From: VXNE01 sp965205735
GTDB taxonomy: Bacteria; Pseudomonadota; Gammaproteobacteria; Pseudomonadales; Azotimanducaceae
NCBI GenBank assembly: GCA_965205735.1
Contig: OZ242179.1
Location: forward strand, 558,001-622,000
Direction of reading: 5' to 3'
Length of the DNA stretch: 64,000 bases
Positions 16,809 to 25,212 of this stretch are shown one piece after another. The stretch's first letter is position 1. Every line of letters begins with the position of its first letter. The position numbers and the translations under genes are program-made. The notes below the pieces were generated by a model. That model saw only the letters and a program-made list of their open reading frames with translations, ran no database searches and had not been told where the DNA came from.

Positions 16809-16848
16809 GTAGGCTGGAGAAACCTCGGGAGGTTTCTACGCAGCCTAC
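16809..16848 (+). terminator. Hairpin after the peptidase gene
   Basis: Outer arms GTAGGCTG/CAGCCTAC and inner arms GAAACCTC/GAGGTTTC form a two-part stem starting 12 bp after the peptidase stop. No T-run follows, so factor-independent termination is uncertain; it could also be an mRNA 3'-end stabiliser. Confidence 0.5.
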
Positions 16849-16875
16849 GGGGGGAGGGAACGAGACTGTTTAGTG

Positions 16876-16894
16876 ATGTTACCTTAAGTAACAT
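16876..16894. promoter_or_regulatory. Inverted repeat upstream of the LysR gene
   Basis: Perfect 7-base arms ATGTTAC/GTAACAT around CTTAA, 94 bp before the LysR start in an AT-rich stretch. The T-N11-A type symmetry fits a LysR-regulator site. Autoregulation is inference. Confidence 0.45.
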
Positions 16895-16988
16895 TATGCG
16901 CAATAGGCTTACGTGCAACGCGATGTTGCATTAATACTGATTCTCGATCAATACTTCAGTCTCCGTGATCACTGGTGTCGAACCAACC

Positions 16989-17885
16989 ATGGCCGACCTC
17001 CAATGGGACGATCTCCGCATGTTCCAGGCGCTTGCCCGGGCGGGAACGGTCCGTCGGGCCGCACATGCGCTGGACGTGCATGCATCGACGGTAACCCGCC
17101 GGTTGGATCAGTTCGAGCGCCGACTCGACGTAAAACTGTTCCACCGTAATCCCGGCGGTCTCAAGATCACGGATGCGGGCCGCGATACCCTGGCGCGGGT
17201 GGAAATCATCGCGGGACAGATTGCGGACCTTCGTCGCGCTGTCACAGGCGGCGACCATAGACTTGCCGGACGCATCGTCGTATCCGTACCCGCCGTTGTC
17301 GCTGGAGTCGCGTTGCCCGCCATCGCAACGCTGACGCGCACGCACCCCGAGATGGAAATCGAGTTTGTCTCATCAACCGCGCGTCCCGATATCGGACGAG
17401 GCGAGGCGGATTGCGCGCTCATGATCACCGATGATCCGCCCCAACACCTCCTCGGCCGGCGCGTCGGAGAGTTGGCTTTCGCCGTGTACGGGACCCACGA
17501 AATCGTGCAGGGGCGCGACATCCGCGCCGCCGGATGGGTCGAGTTGACAGAACTGCGCATGGACTTCCGTGGAGACGCGTTCGCGCATGCGCCGATCCGG
17601 ATCCGCTGCACTGATGTGTCCATGCAATACGCCGCTGTGCGCCATGGCATGGGATTGGGACCGCTGCCATGCGCGCTCGGCGATTCGGATTCCGAACTCG
17701 TCCGTATCGAACCACCCCACCCCGCTGTCGCGCGGGAGATCTGGCTGTTGGCGCATCCCGACCTGCGCTCCGCCGCGCGTATTCGGGAATTCATGCGGGT
17801 CGTCGGGGATGCGTTCGAAAAAGAAGAGGGCCTGCTGCTTGGCCGCGCCGCCCGCCGGATCGACCGAGCCCAAGCTCACCCTTGA
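16989..17885 (+). CDS. LysR family transcriptional regulator
   Basis: 298 residues from the ATG at 16989 (an in-frame ATG at 16965 lacks homology). The N-terminal winged helix-turn-helix is clear: DDLRMFQALARAGTVRRAAHALDVHASTVTRR, then LDQFERRLDVKLFHRNPGG. The C-terminal periplasmic-binding-like effector domain follows from about residue 90. The target is unknown. The downstream thioesterase is convergent and the upstream gene is a peptidase ending 190 bp away, so there is no divergent partner to suggest a regulon. Confidence 0.88.
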   Translation: MADLQWDDLRMFQALARAGTVRRAAHALDVHASTVTRRLDQFERRLDVKLFHRNPGGLKITDAGRDTLARVEIIAGQIADLRRAVTGGDHRLAGRIVVSVPAVVAGVALPAIATLTRTHPEMEIEFVSSTARPDIGRGEADCALMITDDPPQHLLGRRVGELAFAVYGTHEIVQGRDIRAAGWVELTELRMDFRGDAFAHAPIRIRCTDVSMQYAAVRHGMGLGPLPCALGDSDSELVRIEPPHPAVAREIWLLAHPDLRSAARIREFMRVVGDAFEKEEGLLLGRAARRIDRAQAHP

Positions 17886-17933
17886 AGCGACTGCAACTGC
17901 AGTCCGCGCTTTGCATTGAGCGGCGAGCGCGGC

Positions 17934-18359
17934 TCAGTCCCCCTCGCTGGCCGGCCCTGTCCATGCCTCCACGACGAACCTTCCCGCGGCTTCCGCCACG
18001 ACAGTCCCGTCATCGTGCCGTACGGCCTTGCCCTCGAGCATCGCGACGCGCCCCCGACGTCTCAGCAACCTGCCTTCGAGATCGATCCGCACCCCCACCG
18101 GCAGCGGCTGGCGATAGCGAATGTCGGCCCTCGCCGTAGTACAGCGTTCGCCGCGAAGGAAGACCCAGTTGGCCATGACATCGTCGAGCAGGCTGAAAAG
18201 AATTCCTCCGTGGACAACGCCTTCATAACCGACACATTCGTCGTCCGGCGTGAACTCCGCGCGACACACTTCCCCGTCTAGGCGAAAGACGACGCGCAGC
18301 CCACGGGGATTGCCCGGACCGCATACGAAACACCTGTTGGCGGAGGATTCCAGGGACAT
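17934..18359 (-). CDS. PaaI-type hotdog-fold thioesterase
   Basis: 141 residues. CFVCGPGNPRGL at the N-terminus, YEGVVHGGILFSLLDDVM (the HGG hotdog signature with the catalytic aspartate) and the RYRQPLPVG strand identify a PaaI/4-hydroxybenzoyl-CoA thioesterase-type enzyme. It is expected to hydrolyse acyl- or aryl-CoA esters in the cytoplasm. It is divergent from the CoA-pyrophosphatase-like Nudix gene across 29 bp, so two CoA-related genes share a promoter region. Confidence 0.85.
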   Translation of the reverse strand: MSLESSANRCFVCGPGNPRGLRVVFRLDGEVCRAEFTPDDECVGYEGVVHGGILFSLLDDVMANWVFLRGERCTTARADIRYRQPLPVGVRIDLEGRLLRRRGRVAMLEGKAVRHDDGTVVAEAAGRFVVEAWTGPASEGD

Positions 18360-18388
18360 GGGGCGCGTATCATAGCCGAGTGCTTCCC

Positions 18389-18979
18389 ATGACCGATATC
18401 AAGGCGCGGCTCGCTGCCCACCAACCGATGCGCTTCGAGCCCGAGCGCGGTACGCATCAGGCCGCAGTGGCGATAGTGCTGCGCGAGCGCGCGGATGACA
18501 CCGATGTCCTGTTGATCAAGCGCGCCGAAAAGACAGGCGACCCCTGGTCGGGCGATATGGCCTTTCCCGGCGGGCACCGCGAACCGCAGGACGCCGATCT
18601 CCCCGCCGCCGCCTTGCGCGAGACCGAGGAGGAGATCGGGCTGGCTGTCGATCGCGCGAACATGATCGGAGAACTATCGCAACAGCGCCCCACGCGACGA
18701 GGGCGCGCATTCGACCTGCTGGTGGCGCCGTTTGTCTTTTTTCTCGACGGGGACCCTTCTTTCGACATCAGCGTCGAGGTGGACTCGGTTGTATGGTCAC
18801 CCCTCGCGCCGATGCACGGCGGCCGTAGCCATGCCCACGAGGATCGACTGATCGCCGGAGTCCCGACGCCGTTCAACGGCTACCGCGTCCGGGGTGGCCA
18901 CTTCGTCTGGGGACTGACCTACCGGATGATCGAGACGTTGTTCGAAGCGCTCGATCCAGCGTATAGCCGTCGCGACTAA
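18389..18979 (+). CDS. Nudix hydrolase, CoA pyrophosphatase-like
   Basis: 196 residues from ATG at 18389. The Nudix box GHREPQDADLPAAALRETEEEIGL is complete (described by GHREP...REtEEEIG). The upstream FPGG and the flanking layout resemble NudL-type CoA diphosphatases that cut CoA to phosphopantetheine and 3',5'-ADP. The divergent thioesterase supports a role in CoA turnover. The stop codon lies 5 bp before element C. Confidence 0.83.
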   Translation: MTDIKARLAAHQPMRFEPERGTHQAAVAIVLRERADDTDVLLIKRAEKTGDPWSGDMAFPGGHREPQDADLPAAALRETEEEIGLAVDRANMIGELSQQRPTRRGRAFDLLVAPFVFFLDGDPSFDISVEVDSVVWSPLAPMHGGRSHAHEDRLIAGVPTPFNGYRVRGGHFVWGLTYRMIETLFEALDPAYSRRD

Positions 18980-18983
18980 CCAC

Positions 18984-19246
18984 CTAGTGTTTCGTCAAGT
19001 CTAAAAATGCGAGTGTAGCTGCGAGGGATTTTTAGTTCCTGGCGCGGCGCGACGACGCCGTGTGGTAGCCCCCACACAAGAAGGAGCAACGGAGCCTTCA
19101 GCCGGGGAGCGCGAGCGCGAGGGGACGCCCCTCGCATGAAAACAGCCTTCAGCCGGGGAGCGCGAGGGGACGCCCCTCGCAAGAAAACTATCAGGGACCA
19201 AAAAGAACCGCAGATACCCGTAGATTTGGGCTTGACGGAGCACTAG
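18984..19246 (+). mobile_element. CTAG-flanked MITE-like element, copy C (263 bp)
   Basis: Left end CTAGTGTTTCGTCAAGTC, right end GGCTTGACGGAGCACTAG. It contains the GTGTGG...CCCACAC hairpin and two tandem copies of the CTTCAGCCGGGGAGCGCGAG block with GAGGGGACGCCCCTC palindromes. It sits between the convergent Nudix and Hsp70-like genes. The Hsp70-like frame reads into it on the minus strand. Confidence 0.87.
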
Positions 19247-20669
19247 CTCGACCGACAGACACGCATCGCTCAGGAGACCAGATAAAGTTTGCGATGGCGA
19301 GACCTGACGCCACGCCGGTGAAGGGATCGTATTCCACCACGCGACCGGGGAATCGCCGGTCGAGGATCCGGCGTACGGCGGGAATCAGCGAGGAACCGCC
19401 GGTGCGCAGGACGATATCTATTTTGTCCGGCGGGAGCCCGATCCGGGCCAAAGTATCGTCGACCGCCCGTTCAAACTCTTCCAGCAGGTCCGCGATCAGC
19501 GCTTCGAACGCCGCTCGCGTCACCCGTATTTCCACATCGATTTCCGGAATGTCGAGCACGGCTTCTTCGGCGCCAGACAGTTCGGCCTTGAGCGCCCGGA
19601 TCGCCTGGAACACGCGATAGCCATAGTTCTGCTGGATGAGATCCCGCAACCTCCGGAACTTGAAACGGGCCGGACCACCTTGCGCGATACAGTCGAGCAC
19701 GGGCGTGGTGTACTGGTTCTGGCTCAACATGTATGTCACCGCCCAGTTGAGGAGCAGCGCCTCGTAGCGCTCGAAGGGAAACGGCGTCTCGATTACCCGC
19801 GCCGCTCCCCGGCGTCTCCATCGCTCGCCCTTGCCGAGCAGTGGGAACAGCAGTTCGCTGAAAATGCGCTGATCGATCCTGTCGCCGCCGAGCGCGACGC
19901 CGTGCGTGACGACGGTCCGAAATCCCGCCCGGCCGCCGCTCCTTTCAAGCACGCACAGGTCCAATGTGCCGCCGCCGAAATCGACGGTGAGGATGCGCTT
20001 TCCGGTGGCGCCCGGGTGCGTATGCAGGTATCCAACAGCAGCCGCCACCGGTTCGGGACAGAACCGGGTATCGTCAAAACCCGCATGTCCGTACGCCTCC
20101 CCGAGGCGGGACAGCGCCAGCGTGTTGCGGCGCGCGTTCCGACCTTCAAAGTTGACCGGATGGCCCATGCAGCCGCCGTGCGTATCGTCGTTCGCGCCGA
20201 CATCCTGCAACGCATCGCGTATGCCCAACAGGATCGGCGTAATCAGCGCTACCAGCCGGAACGGGTGATCGAAGACCATTAACCGGCGCGCGTCCGCTCG
20301 ACCGAGCAAGCGCTTGGTGCCGCGGAACAGGCGACCGCGCAAGCCGCTATCCCGAACGGGTTGGCCGTAGACCTTGCGCGTCAGCACCTGCGGCCCCTCG
20401 CGTCCGCCGGAATCGCCGCCCAATGCAAGTGACGCCTCGCCGATCACCTCCGGTATGAGTTCGACAGTGCGTCCCGTGTTGTCCGCGACGTAGCGTTCGA
20501 TGGCGCGGCGTCCCGTCTGTGTGCGGAGCGCCCTGTCGATGTACGTCGCGGAGGGCAGGATCGGGGAGTCTTCCTCCAGATCGACCAAGCGCACCGATCG
20601 TCCGTCGAATACCGCGGCAACAGAGTTGGTCGTGCCGAAATCGATGCCGATGCCGATGCGATCCCCCAT
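19191..20669 (-). CDS. Hsp70 family protein (DnaK/YegD-like), C-terminus encoded by element C
   Basis: 492 residues, only the actin-like ATPase part of Hsp70: phosphate-1 loop GIDFGTTNSVAAVF, phosphate-2 VDFGGGTLDLCVLE and adenosine loop RTGGSSLIPAVRRIL. No substrate-binding domain, as in YegD-type proteins, so a chaperone-like or regulatory ATPase of unknown client. The last about 18 residues (from the SAPSSPNLRV segment) are read from inserted element C, where CTAG falls in frame as GCT-AGT rather than as a stop. The native end was probably near the 19246 junction. It is last in a leftward series after msrA. Confidence 0.85.
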   Translation of the reverse strand: MGDRIGIGIDFGTTNSVAAVFDGRSVRLVDLEEDSPILPSATYIDRALRTQTGRRAIERYVADNTGRTVELIPEVIGEASLALGGDSGGREGPQVLTRKVYGQPVRDSGLRGRLFRGTKRLLGRADARRLMVFDHPFRLVALITPILLGIRDALQDVGANDDTHGGCMGHPVNFEGRNARRNTLALSRLGEAYGHAGFDDTRFCPEPVAAAVGYLHTHPGATGKRILTVDFGGGTLDLCVLERSGGRAGFRTVVTHGVALGGDRIDQRIFSELLFPLLGKGERWRRRGAARVIETPFPFERYEALLLNWAVTYMLSQNQYTTPVLDCIAQGGPARFKFRRLRDLIQQNYGYRVFQAIRALKAELSGAEEAVLDIPEIDVEIRVTRAAFEALIADLLEEFERAVDDTLARIGLPPDKIDIVLRTGGSSLIPAVRRILDRRFPGRVVEYDPFTGVASGLAIANFIWSPERCVSVGRASAPSSPNLRVSAVLFGP

Positions 20670-20724
20670 CGGACGTGCCTCTCCGGAAAAGTCGGTCTTG
20701 GCGGGCGCTTCAGGGCGTGGTCGG

Positions 20725-21393
20725 TCAGCCGCCGAGCCCTTCTTCCAACGTCACCAGCGGCTGTACGTCGCAGGAAACACCGGTTCCGCCGAGCCCGCAA
20801 TAGCCGTGCGGCACCTTGGCCAGATACTGTTGGTGATAGGCCTCGGCGTAATAGAAGACGGGCGCAGGTTCGATCTCCGTCGTAATCGGTCCGTACCCGC
20901 CGGCGTCCAGCGCCCGCTGATACGCATCCCGGGAGCGCTCCGCGAGCCGCTGTTGCGTCGCGTCGAACACATACACTCCCGATCGGTACTGGGTGCCGAG
21001 ATCATTGCCCTGGCGCATCCCCTGCGTCGGATCGTGGCCCTCCCAGAATACTTTCAACAGGTCGGCGTAGGTCGCCACGCGCGGATCGAACACCACCAAC
21101 ACGACTTCGTTATGGCCAGTGAGACCGGAGCAGACCTCCTCGTAGTAGGGATTCGGCGTAACGCCCGCCGCATATCCCACAGCGGTGACATGGACTCCCC
21201 GCGTCTGCCAGAACATCCGTTCCGCTCCCCAGAAACATCCCATGCCAACCATCATCTGCTCCATCTCCCCTGGAAATGGAGGGCTCAACGGATTGCCGTT
21301 GACGAAATGCCGCGTCGGTATCGGCATCGAGCGATCACGTCCCGGCAGCGCTTCGGACGCCGTCGGTATGCCTGGTTTGTGCTGCAGACCCAT
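20725..21393 (-). CDS. msrA: Peptide-methionine (S)-S-oxide reductase
   Basis: 222 residues from the ATG at 21393, giving the extended N-terminus typical of proteobacterial MsrA; an upstream ATG at 21450 overlaps the CoA-transferase. Catalytic cysteine in GMGCFWGAERMFW; GHNEVVLVVFDP and QGNDLGTQYRSGVY follow; recycling cysteines are in GYCGLGGTGVSC near the C-terminus. It reduces methionine-S-sulfoxide in damaged proteins with thioredoxin. It lies between CoA-transferase and Hsp70-like genes, 31 and 55 bp from them, so probably co-transcribed. Confidence 0.92.
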   Translation of the reverse strand: MGLQHKPGIPTASEALPGRDRSMPIPTRHFVNGNPLSPPFPGEMEQMMVGMGCFWGAERMFWQTRGVHVTAVGYAAGVTPNPYYEEVCSGLTGHNEVVLVVFDPRVATYADLLKVFWEGHDPTQGMRQGNDLGTQYRSGVYVFDATQQRLAERSRDAYQRALDAGGYGPITTEIEPAPVFYYAEAYHQQYLAKVPHGYCGLGGTGVSCDVQPLVTLEEGLGG

Positions 21394-21424
21394 ACTTGGG
21401 GGCTCCTGACCTGATCGACCGATC

Positions 21425-22639
21425 TTAGCCCGGATTCGGGGCGGGATCACCCGGTACGCTTACGGTGCCCGAATCCAGCAGCTCGGCGATCTCCGCTTCG
21501 GAGTAGTCGAGTTCCCGAAGCACCTCGACCGTGTGCTCCCCGAGATGCGGCGCGCCTCGACGCACCTCGGCGGGGGTGCGTTCGAACCGCGCGGCATTGC
21601 GCGCCTGGCGCAGGCGCCCCGCGTGAGGATGGTCCGTTTCCATGACGATGCCGCTGGCGCGAACCTGCGGGTGTTCCACAACTTCGGCACGCTTGAGCAC
21701 CGGCGCGCAGGGCACACCGGCGGCATCGAGTATGGACAGCCACTCTTCGGCACTCTTTCCGATCAGCGCCGACTGGATGAGCTCCAGCCGTTCATCAGCG
21801 TAGCGATCGCGCCCCGCCGGGGTCTTGAAGCGCTCGTCCGCCAGCCACTCCGGATGCTCGACTGCCCGACAGAATCCTTCCCACTGGGTATCGGTCATCA
21901 CCGCCACGCTGATGTATTCGGTGCGGGTTTCGTAAATGAGATCGATAAAGGTGGCCGCCCTCTGGACACTGACCTCATTGCCGACGAAGGTCAGACCGCC
22001 CATGTCGGACGCCCACATGAAAGCGATGATGGCGTCCAGCATTGACACTCGCACGTGCTGGCCCTCGCCCGTGCGTTCGCGCGCAAGCAACGCGCTCGAT
22101 ACCGCCTGCGCGGCGGTGATCCCGGTCAGCTTGTCCGGAAGAATCGTCCGAATAAGACGCGGACGTGCGGAGTCGGACCCGGCCTGCACGGTGGCAAGAC
22201 CTGACAGCGCCTGAATGATCGGGTCATAGACGGGTTTGTGCGCGAGCGGTCCGGTCTCGCCCCAGCCGCTGATCGAGAGGTACACGATGCCCGGGTTCGC
22301 TGATCGCAGATCCGGCTCGTCAAGGCCGAGGCGCGCCATGACGCCGGGACGAAAATTTTGCGCGAAGACATCCGCCGTCTTCGCCAAGCGCAGCATCGCC
22401 TCGCGGCCGGCGGCGCTCTTCGCATCCACCGACATGGAACGCTTGTTGCGGTTGTTGTTGACGAACGCGGCGGTGAAGTGCCTCTGCCCATAGCCCGCGC
22501 GACGCGCGTGGTCGCTTGCCAGCGGCGCCTCGACCTTGATCACGTCCGCACCCTGGTCGGCGAGGATCATGGTTGCATAGGGACCCGCGACCATCGTTGT
22601 GAAGTCGATGACGCGGATACCGTCGAGCGGCCCCGCCAT
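21425..22639 (-). CDS. Family III CoA-transferase (CaiB/BaiF)
   Basis: 404 residues. The N-terminus GPLDGIRVIDFTTMVAGPYATMILADQGADVIKVE and NRNKRSMSVD are typical; YDPIIQALSGLATVQ holds the region of the catalytic aspartate, and GEGQHVRVSMLDA is conserved. It moves CoA between acyl groups; substrates unknown. It follows a second CoA-transferase by 26 bp, so the two are likely co-expressed and may form a heteromer or act on successive intermediates. Confidence 0.9.
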   Translation of the reverse strand: MAGPLDGIRVIDFTTMVAGPYATMILADQGADVIKVEAPLASDHARRAGYGQRHFTAAFVNNNRNKRSMSVDAKSAAGREAMLRLAKTADVFAQNFRPGVMARLGLDEPDLRSANPGIVYLSISGWGETGPLAHKPVYDPIIQALSGLATVQAGSDSARPRLIRTILPDKLTGITAAQAVSSALLARERTGEGQHVRVSMLDAIIAFMWASDMGGLTFVGNEVSVQRAATFIDLIYETRTEYISVAVMTDTQWEGFCRAVEHPEWLADERFKTPAGRDRYADERLELIQSALIGKSAEEWLSILDAAGVPCAPVLKRAEVVEHPQVRASGIVMETDHPHAGRLRQARNAARFERTPAEVRRGAPHLGEHTVEVLRELDYSEAEIAELLDSGTVSVPGDPAPNPG

Positions 22640-22665
22640 GGCAATGCCCCCCTGATCCCGCCGGA

Positions 22666-23895
22666 CTAACCTGCCACCTGGCTGATCTCGGAATCTTCGG
22701 TCACTTCGCTGCCGATTGCGCCTGCAACTCGCAGACGGGCGATGTCCGCATCATCGAAACCGAGGTCCTCTCTCAGCACTTCGTCCGTATGCTGGCCGAG
22801 CAGCGGCGCGGGCGATATCGCGACGCTGCTCTTCGACATCTTCGCGGGCCAGCCCAGCATCTTGATATCGCCGTAATGCGGATGGTGTATCTCGTGCACG
22901 AAACCGCGCTCGACGAGATGCGGATCCGTATACAACTCCTCAAGCCCGTAGACGGACCCGGCGCAAACGCCCGCTTCCGCCCACGCCTCCATCGCCTCGC
23001 GCTTTGAGCGCTGCCGGGTCCATTCGGCGATTTCCTCGATCATGGCATCGCAGTTCTCCGCGCGGGCGGCCGACCTGGAAAACCGCGGATCGGACAAGAG
23101 ATCCTTGCCGATGACATCGCACGTCGCCTTTTGCATGCGGGGATTGGCCGCCATCAGGAACACGTAGTCATTGGGGCCGCCCGGAGCACTTGGATAGAGG
23201 CGCATGAACGGGTTCTGGCCACCGCGCGAACGCGATGACGGCTGCGTGCCGAACAGCGTGCCCCCCGTTGCGGTGCGCAGGTAGTAGGTCACCGCCTCCT
23301 GCATGGACAGTTCAACGAGCTGGCCCTCACCCGTGCGCAATTTCTGCGCCCATGCCGCCACGATGGCCAGCGCCGCCTGCACGCCCGTGCCGGCATCGCC
23401 GATGGTCGGGCCGGGCCGCATCGGCGGGCCATCGGCGTGGCCGGTGATGGCGAAGGCGCCTCCCGTCGCTTGCGCCACCATGTCCATGCTCTTGTAGCCG
23501 CCGTAGGGACCGCTCGTGCCGAAACCCTTGATGCGCGCGTAGATGATGTCCGGTTTGATCGCGCGCATGACGTCGTAGTCGATGTCGAGCTTTTCCACGA
23601 CTCCGGGCCCGTAGTTCTCCACGAACGCGTCGTAGTGCGGCACCATCGATAGCAATGTTTCGCGTCCCTGGGGGATGCTGAGGTCCAGGGTGACGCTGCG
23701 CTTGTTGCTGTTCCAGTTGACGAAATACGGTGCGTCAAGCACGTCGCCGCGCGGGCGTCCCCGACCGGGGTCCCCGATCTCCGGCTGCTCGACCTTCACT
23801 ACGTCCGCCCCGAGCCAGGCGAGACACTGCGTGCAGGACGTCCCGGCCTCCCACTGCGTCATGTCGAGAACACGGAATCCATCCAAAGCGGCCAT
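22666..23895 (-). CDS. Family III CoA-transferase (CaiB/BaiF)
   Basis: 409 residues, opening LDGFRVLDMTQWEAGTSCTQCLAWLGADVVKVE, then NSNKRSVTLDL, GFGTSGPYGGYKSMD and GEGQLVELSMQEA, all family III features. It is the first gene of the leftward set CoA-transferase, CoA-transferase, msrA, Hsp70-like. It is clearly diverged from its neighbour, so this is an old pair and not a recent duplication. The role may be in carnitine, oxalate or sponge-type organic acid metabolism, but sequence alone does not decide. Confidence 0.9.
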   Translation of the reverse strand: MAALDGFRVLDMTQWEAGTSCTQCLAWLGADVVKVEQPEIGDPGRGRPRGDVLDAPYFVNWNSNKRSVTLDLSIPQGRETLLSMVPHYDAFVENYGPGVVEKLDIDYDVMRAIKPDIIYARIKGFGTSGPYGGYKSMDMVAQATGGAFAITGHADGPPMRPGPTIGDAGTGVQAALAIVAAWAQKLRTGEGQLVELSMQEAVTYYLRTATGGTLFGTQPSSRSRGGQNPFMRLYPSAPGGPNDYVFLMAANPRMQKATCDVIGKDLLSDPRFSRSAARAENCDAMIEEIAEWTRQRSKREAMEAWAEAGVCAGSVYGLEELYTDPHLVERGFVHEIHHPHYGDIKMLGWPAKMSKSSVAISPAPLLGQHTDEVLREDLGFDDADIARLRVAGAIGSEVTEDSEISQVAG

Positions 23896-24098
23896 TGGGT
23901 TTCCTGCTATTTCGGTTGCTTGAGCGAATCATCCTCCGTGCAGTCACATCCGGCAAGGGAGCTCCGGGCGTAGCGCACGCCGATCATCCTTGATGCTGCC
24001 GAAACGGGCGTCGATAATTGCGCGGCGCTATGGACCGCAGGCGAAATGGTTTGCGATACCCGCGCATGACGCGACCATTGGATGGACGGGACAGGGAA

Positions 24099-24290
24099 AT
24101 GCGCCACATCTTGCAATTTCTTGTCCCGGCGCTGATTGTCGTGGGCTTGGCCTATGCCTTGCTGCGCGCACGGAGGAACACGGCGAAGAACGACGATGGC
24201 GGCGACCTGCTGTCCGACCCAGGCATCGTGCTGGTCGTGTTGATAGGAGCCGTGCTCGCCGTCGTCCTGGTCGTGGCGCTGAGTTCATGA
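24099..24290 (+). CDS. Small two-helix membrane protein
   Basis: 63 residues from the ATG at 24099 (an upstream start would add an arginine-rich, unconserved stretch). Two hydrophobic helices, ILQFLVPALIVVGLAYALL and GIVLVVLIGAVLAVVLVVAL, are joined by a polar loop NTAKNDDGGDLLSDP. No family is recognised. It precedes rubredoxin by 67 bp on the same strand. Confidence 0.55.
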   Translation: MRHILQFLVPALIVVGLAYALLRARRNTAKNDDGGDLLSDPGIVLVVLIGAVLAVVLVVALSS

Positions 24291-24357
24291 ACTGCGTACC
24301 GTCACGCGCGTTAGCGCCAGGGGCCCACGTGCCACACATCAAGGAGATGATCGAACT

Positions 24358-24525
24358 GTGAAACTTTGGCAATGCATGACCTGCGGGTATATCTACAACG
24401 AAGCCGAAGGCGAGCCCGAAGACGGCATCGACCCGGGAACCGCCTGGGAGGATGTTCCCGAAGACTGGATATGTCCCGAGTGCGGCACCCCCAAGAGCGA
24501 TTTCGAAATGGTAGAGGTCGGCTAG
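24358..24525 (+). CDS. Rubredoxin
   Basis: 55 residues from a GTG at 24358, with GGAG at 24343-24346 as a distant ribosome site. The two iron knuckles CMTCGYIY and CPECGTPKSDF are exact, with DPGTAWEDVPEDW between them, as in classical rubredoxins. It carries one electron on a single Fe(Cys)4 centre to partners such as oxygenases or peroxide/superoxide detoxification enzymes; no partner is adjacent. The following AlkB-type gene is a DNA-repair dioxygenase, not an alkane hydroxylase, so the neighbourhood does not imply alkane oxidation. Confidence 0.93.
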   Translation: MKLWQCMTCGYIYNEAEGEPEDGIDPGTAWEDVPEDWICPECGTPKSDFEMVEVG

Positions 24526-24561
24526 AAACTTGCGCCGCGTCTCGGATGGCCGTTTGGCGCC

Positions 24562-25212
24562 ATGACGGCGCCCCGGGCTCTTAGGGCGATACCCGTCGCA
24601 GATGGAAATCTGCGGCTGTATCCACGCCTGTTCTCCGCTGAAGAAAGCCAACGCCATCTCGATTGCCTGAAGGGCGAGGTCGACTGGAAGTCGGAGCGAA
24701 TCACGATGTTCGGGAGATCGCTTGCCCTGCCGCGAAAGACCGCCTGGTTCGGCGACCCGGGTATGCGCTATGTCTATTCGGGCATATCCGTTACGCCCGC
24801 TGGCTGGACACGCACATTGCTTGGCATCAGGGCGCGCATCGAGGAGGCCACCGGTTCAACGTTCAACAGCGTCTTGCTGAATTACTATCGGGATGGCCGC
24901 GACAGCGTTTCCTGGCACAGCGACGACGAACCGGAACTGGGCGAGGATCCCGTTATCGGTTCGGTCAGTTTTGGATCCGAGCGGCCGTTCCACCTGCGGC
25001 ACAAGGCCGCAGGCAAGCAAACAGGCGGACAGGCGCCGCTGCGCCTGTCCCTCTGTCTACCGAACGGCAGCTACCTGGAAATGGGCCCCGGGATGCAACG
25101 CAACTGGGAACACCAACTGCCGAAAAGGCCGCGGCTGACTGAAGCCAGGATAAACCTGACCTTCCGAACTATCCTCGGTCGCAGTGCTGCGTCCATACCC
25201 GAAAGTTACTGA
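24562..25212 (+). CDS. AlkB-like 2-oxoglutarate/Fe(II) dioxygenase (DNA/RNA alkylation repair)
   Basis: 216 residues, resembling the eukaryotic ALKBH2/3-type branch. Iron-binding H-x-D is in SWHSDDEPELG at about residues 112-122; a later histidine is in NWEHQLPK; the 2-oxoglutarate arginine is in RINLTFR. LPRKTAWFGDPGMRYVYSG is a substrate-loop signature. It oxidatively removes methyl groups from 1-methyladenine/3-methylcytosine. It starts 36 bp after rubredoxin and is convergent with the M16 peptidase gene, overlapping its 3' end by 7 bp. Confidence 0.88.
   Translation: MTAPRALRAIPVADGNLRLYPRLFSAEESQRHLDCLKGEVDWKSERITMFGRSLALPRKTAWFGDPGMRYVYSGISVTPAGWTRTLLGIRARIEEATGSTFNSVLLNYYRDGRDSVSWHSDDEPELGEDPVIGSVSFGSERPFHLRHKAAGKQTGGQAPLRLSLCLPNGSYLEMGPGMQRNWEHQLPKRPRLTEARINLTFRTILGRSAASIPESY

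Noticed and set aside
24358..25212. Rubredoxin plus AlkB read as an alkane hydroxylase pair
   Set aside because: The second gene has the H-x-D and RINLTFR marks of the AlkB DNA-repair dioxygenase; the membrane histidine boxes of alkane hydroxylase are absent.
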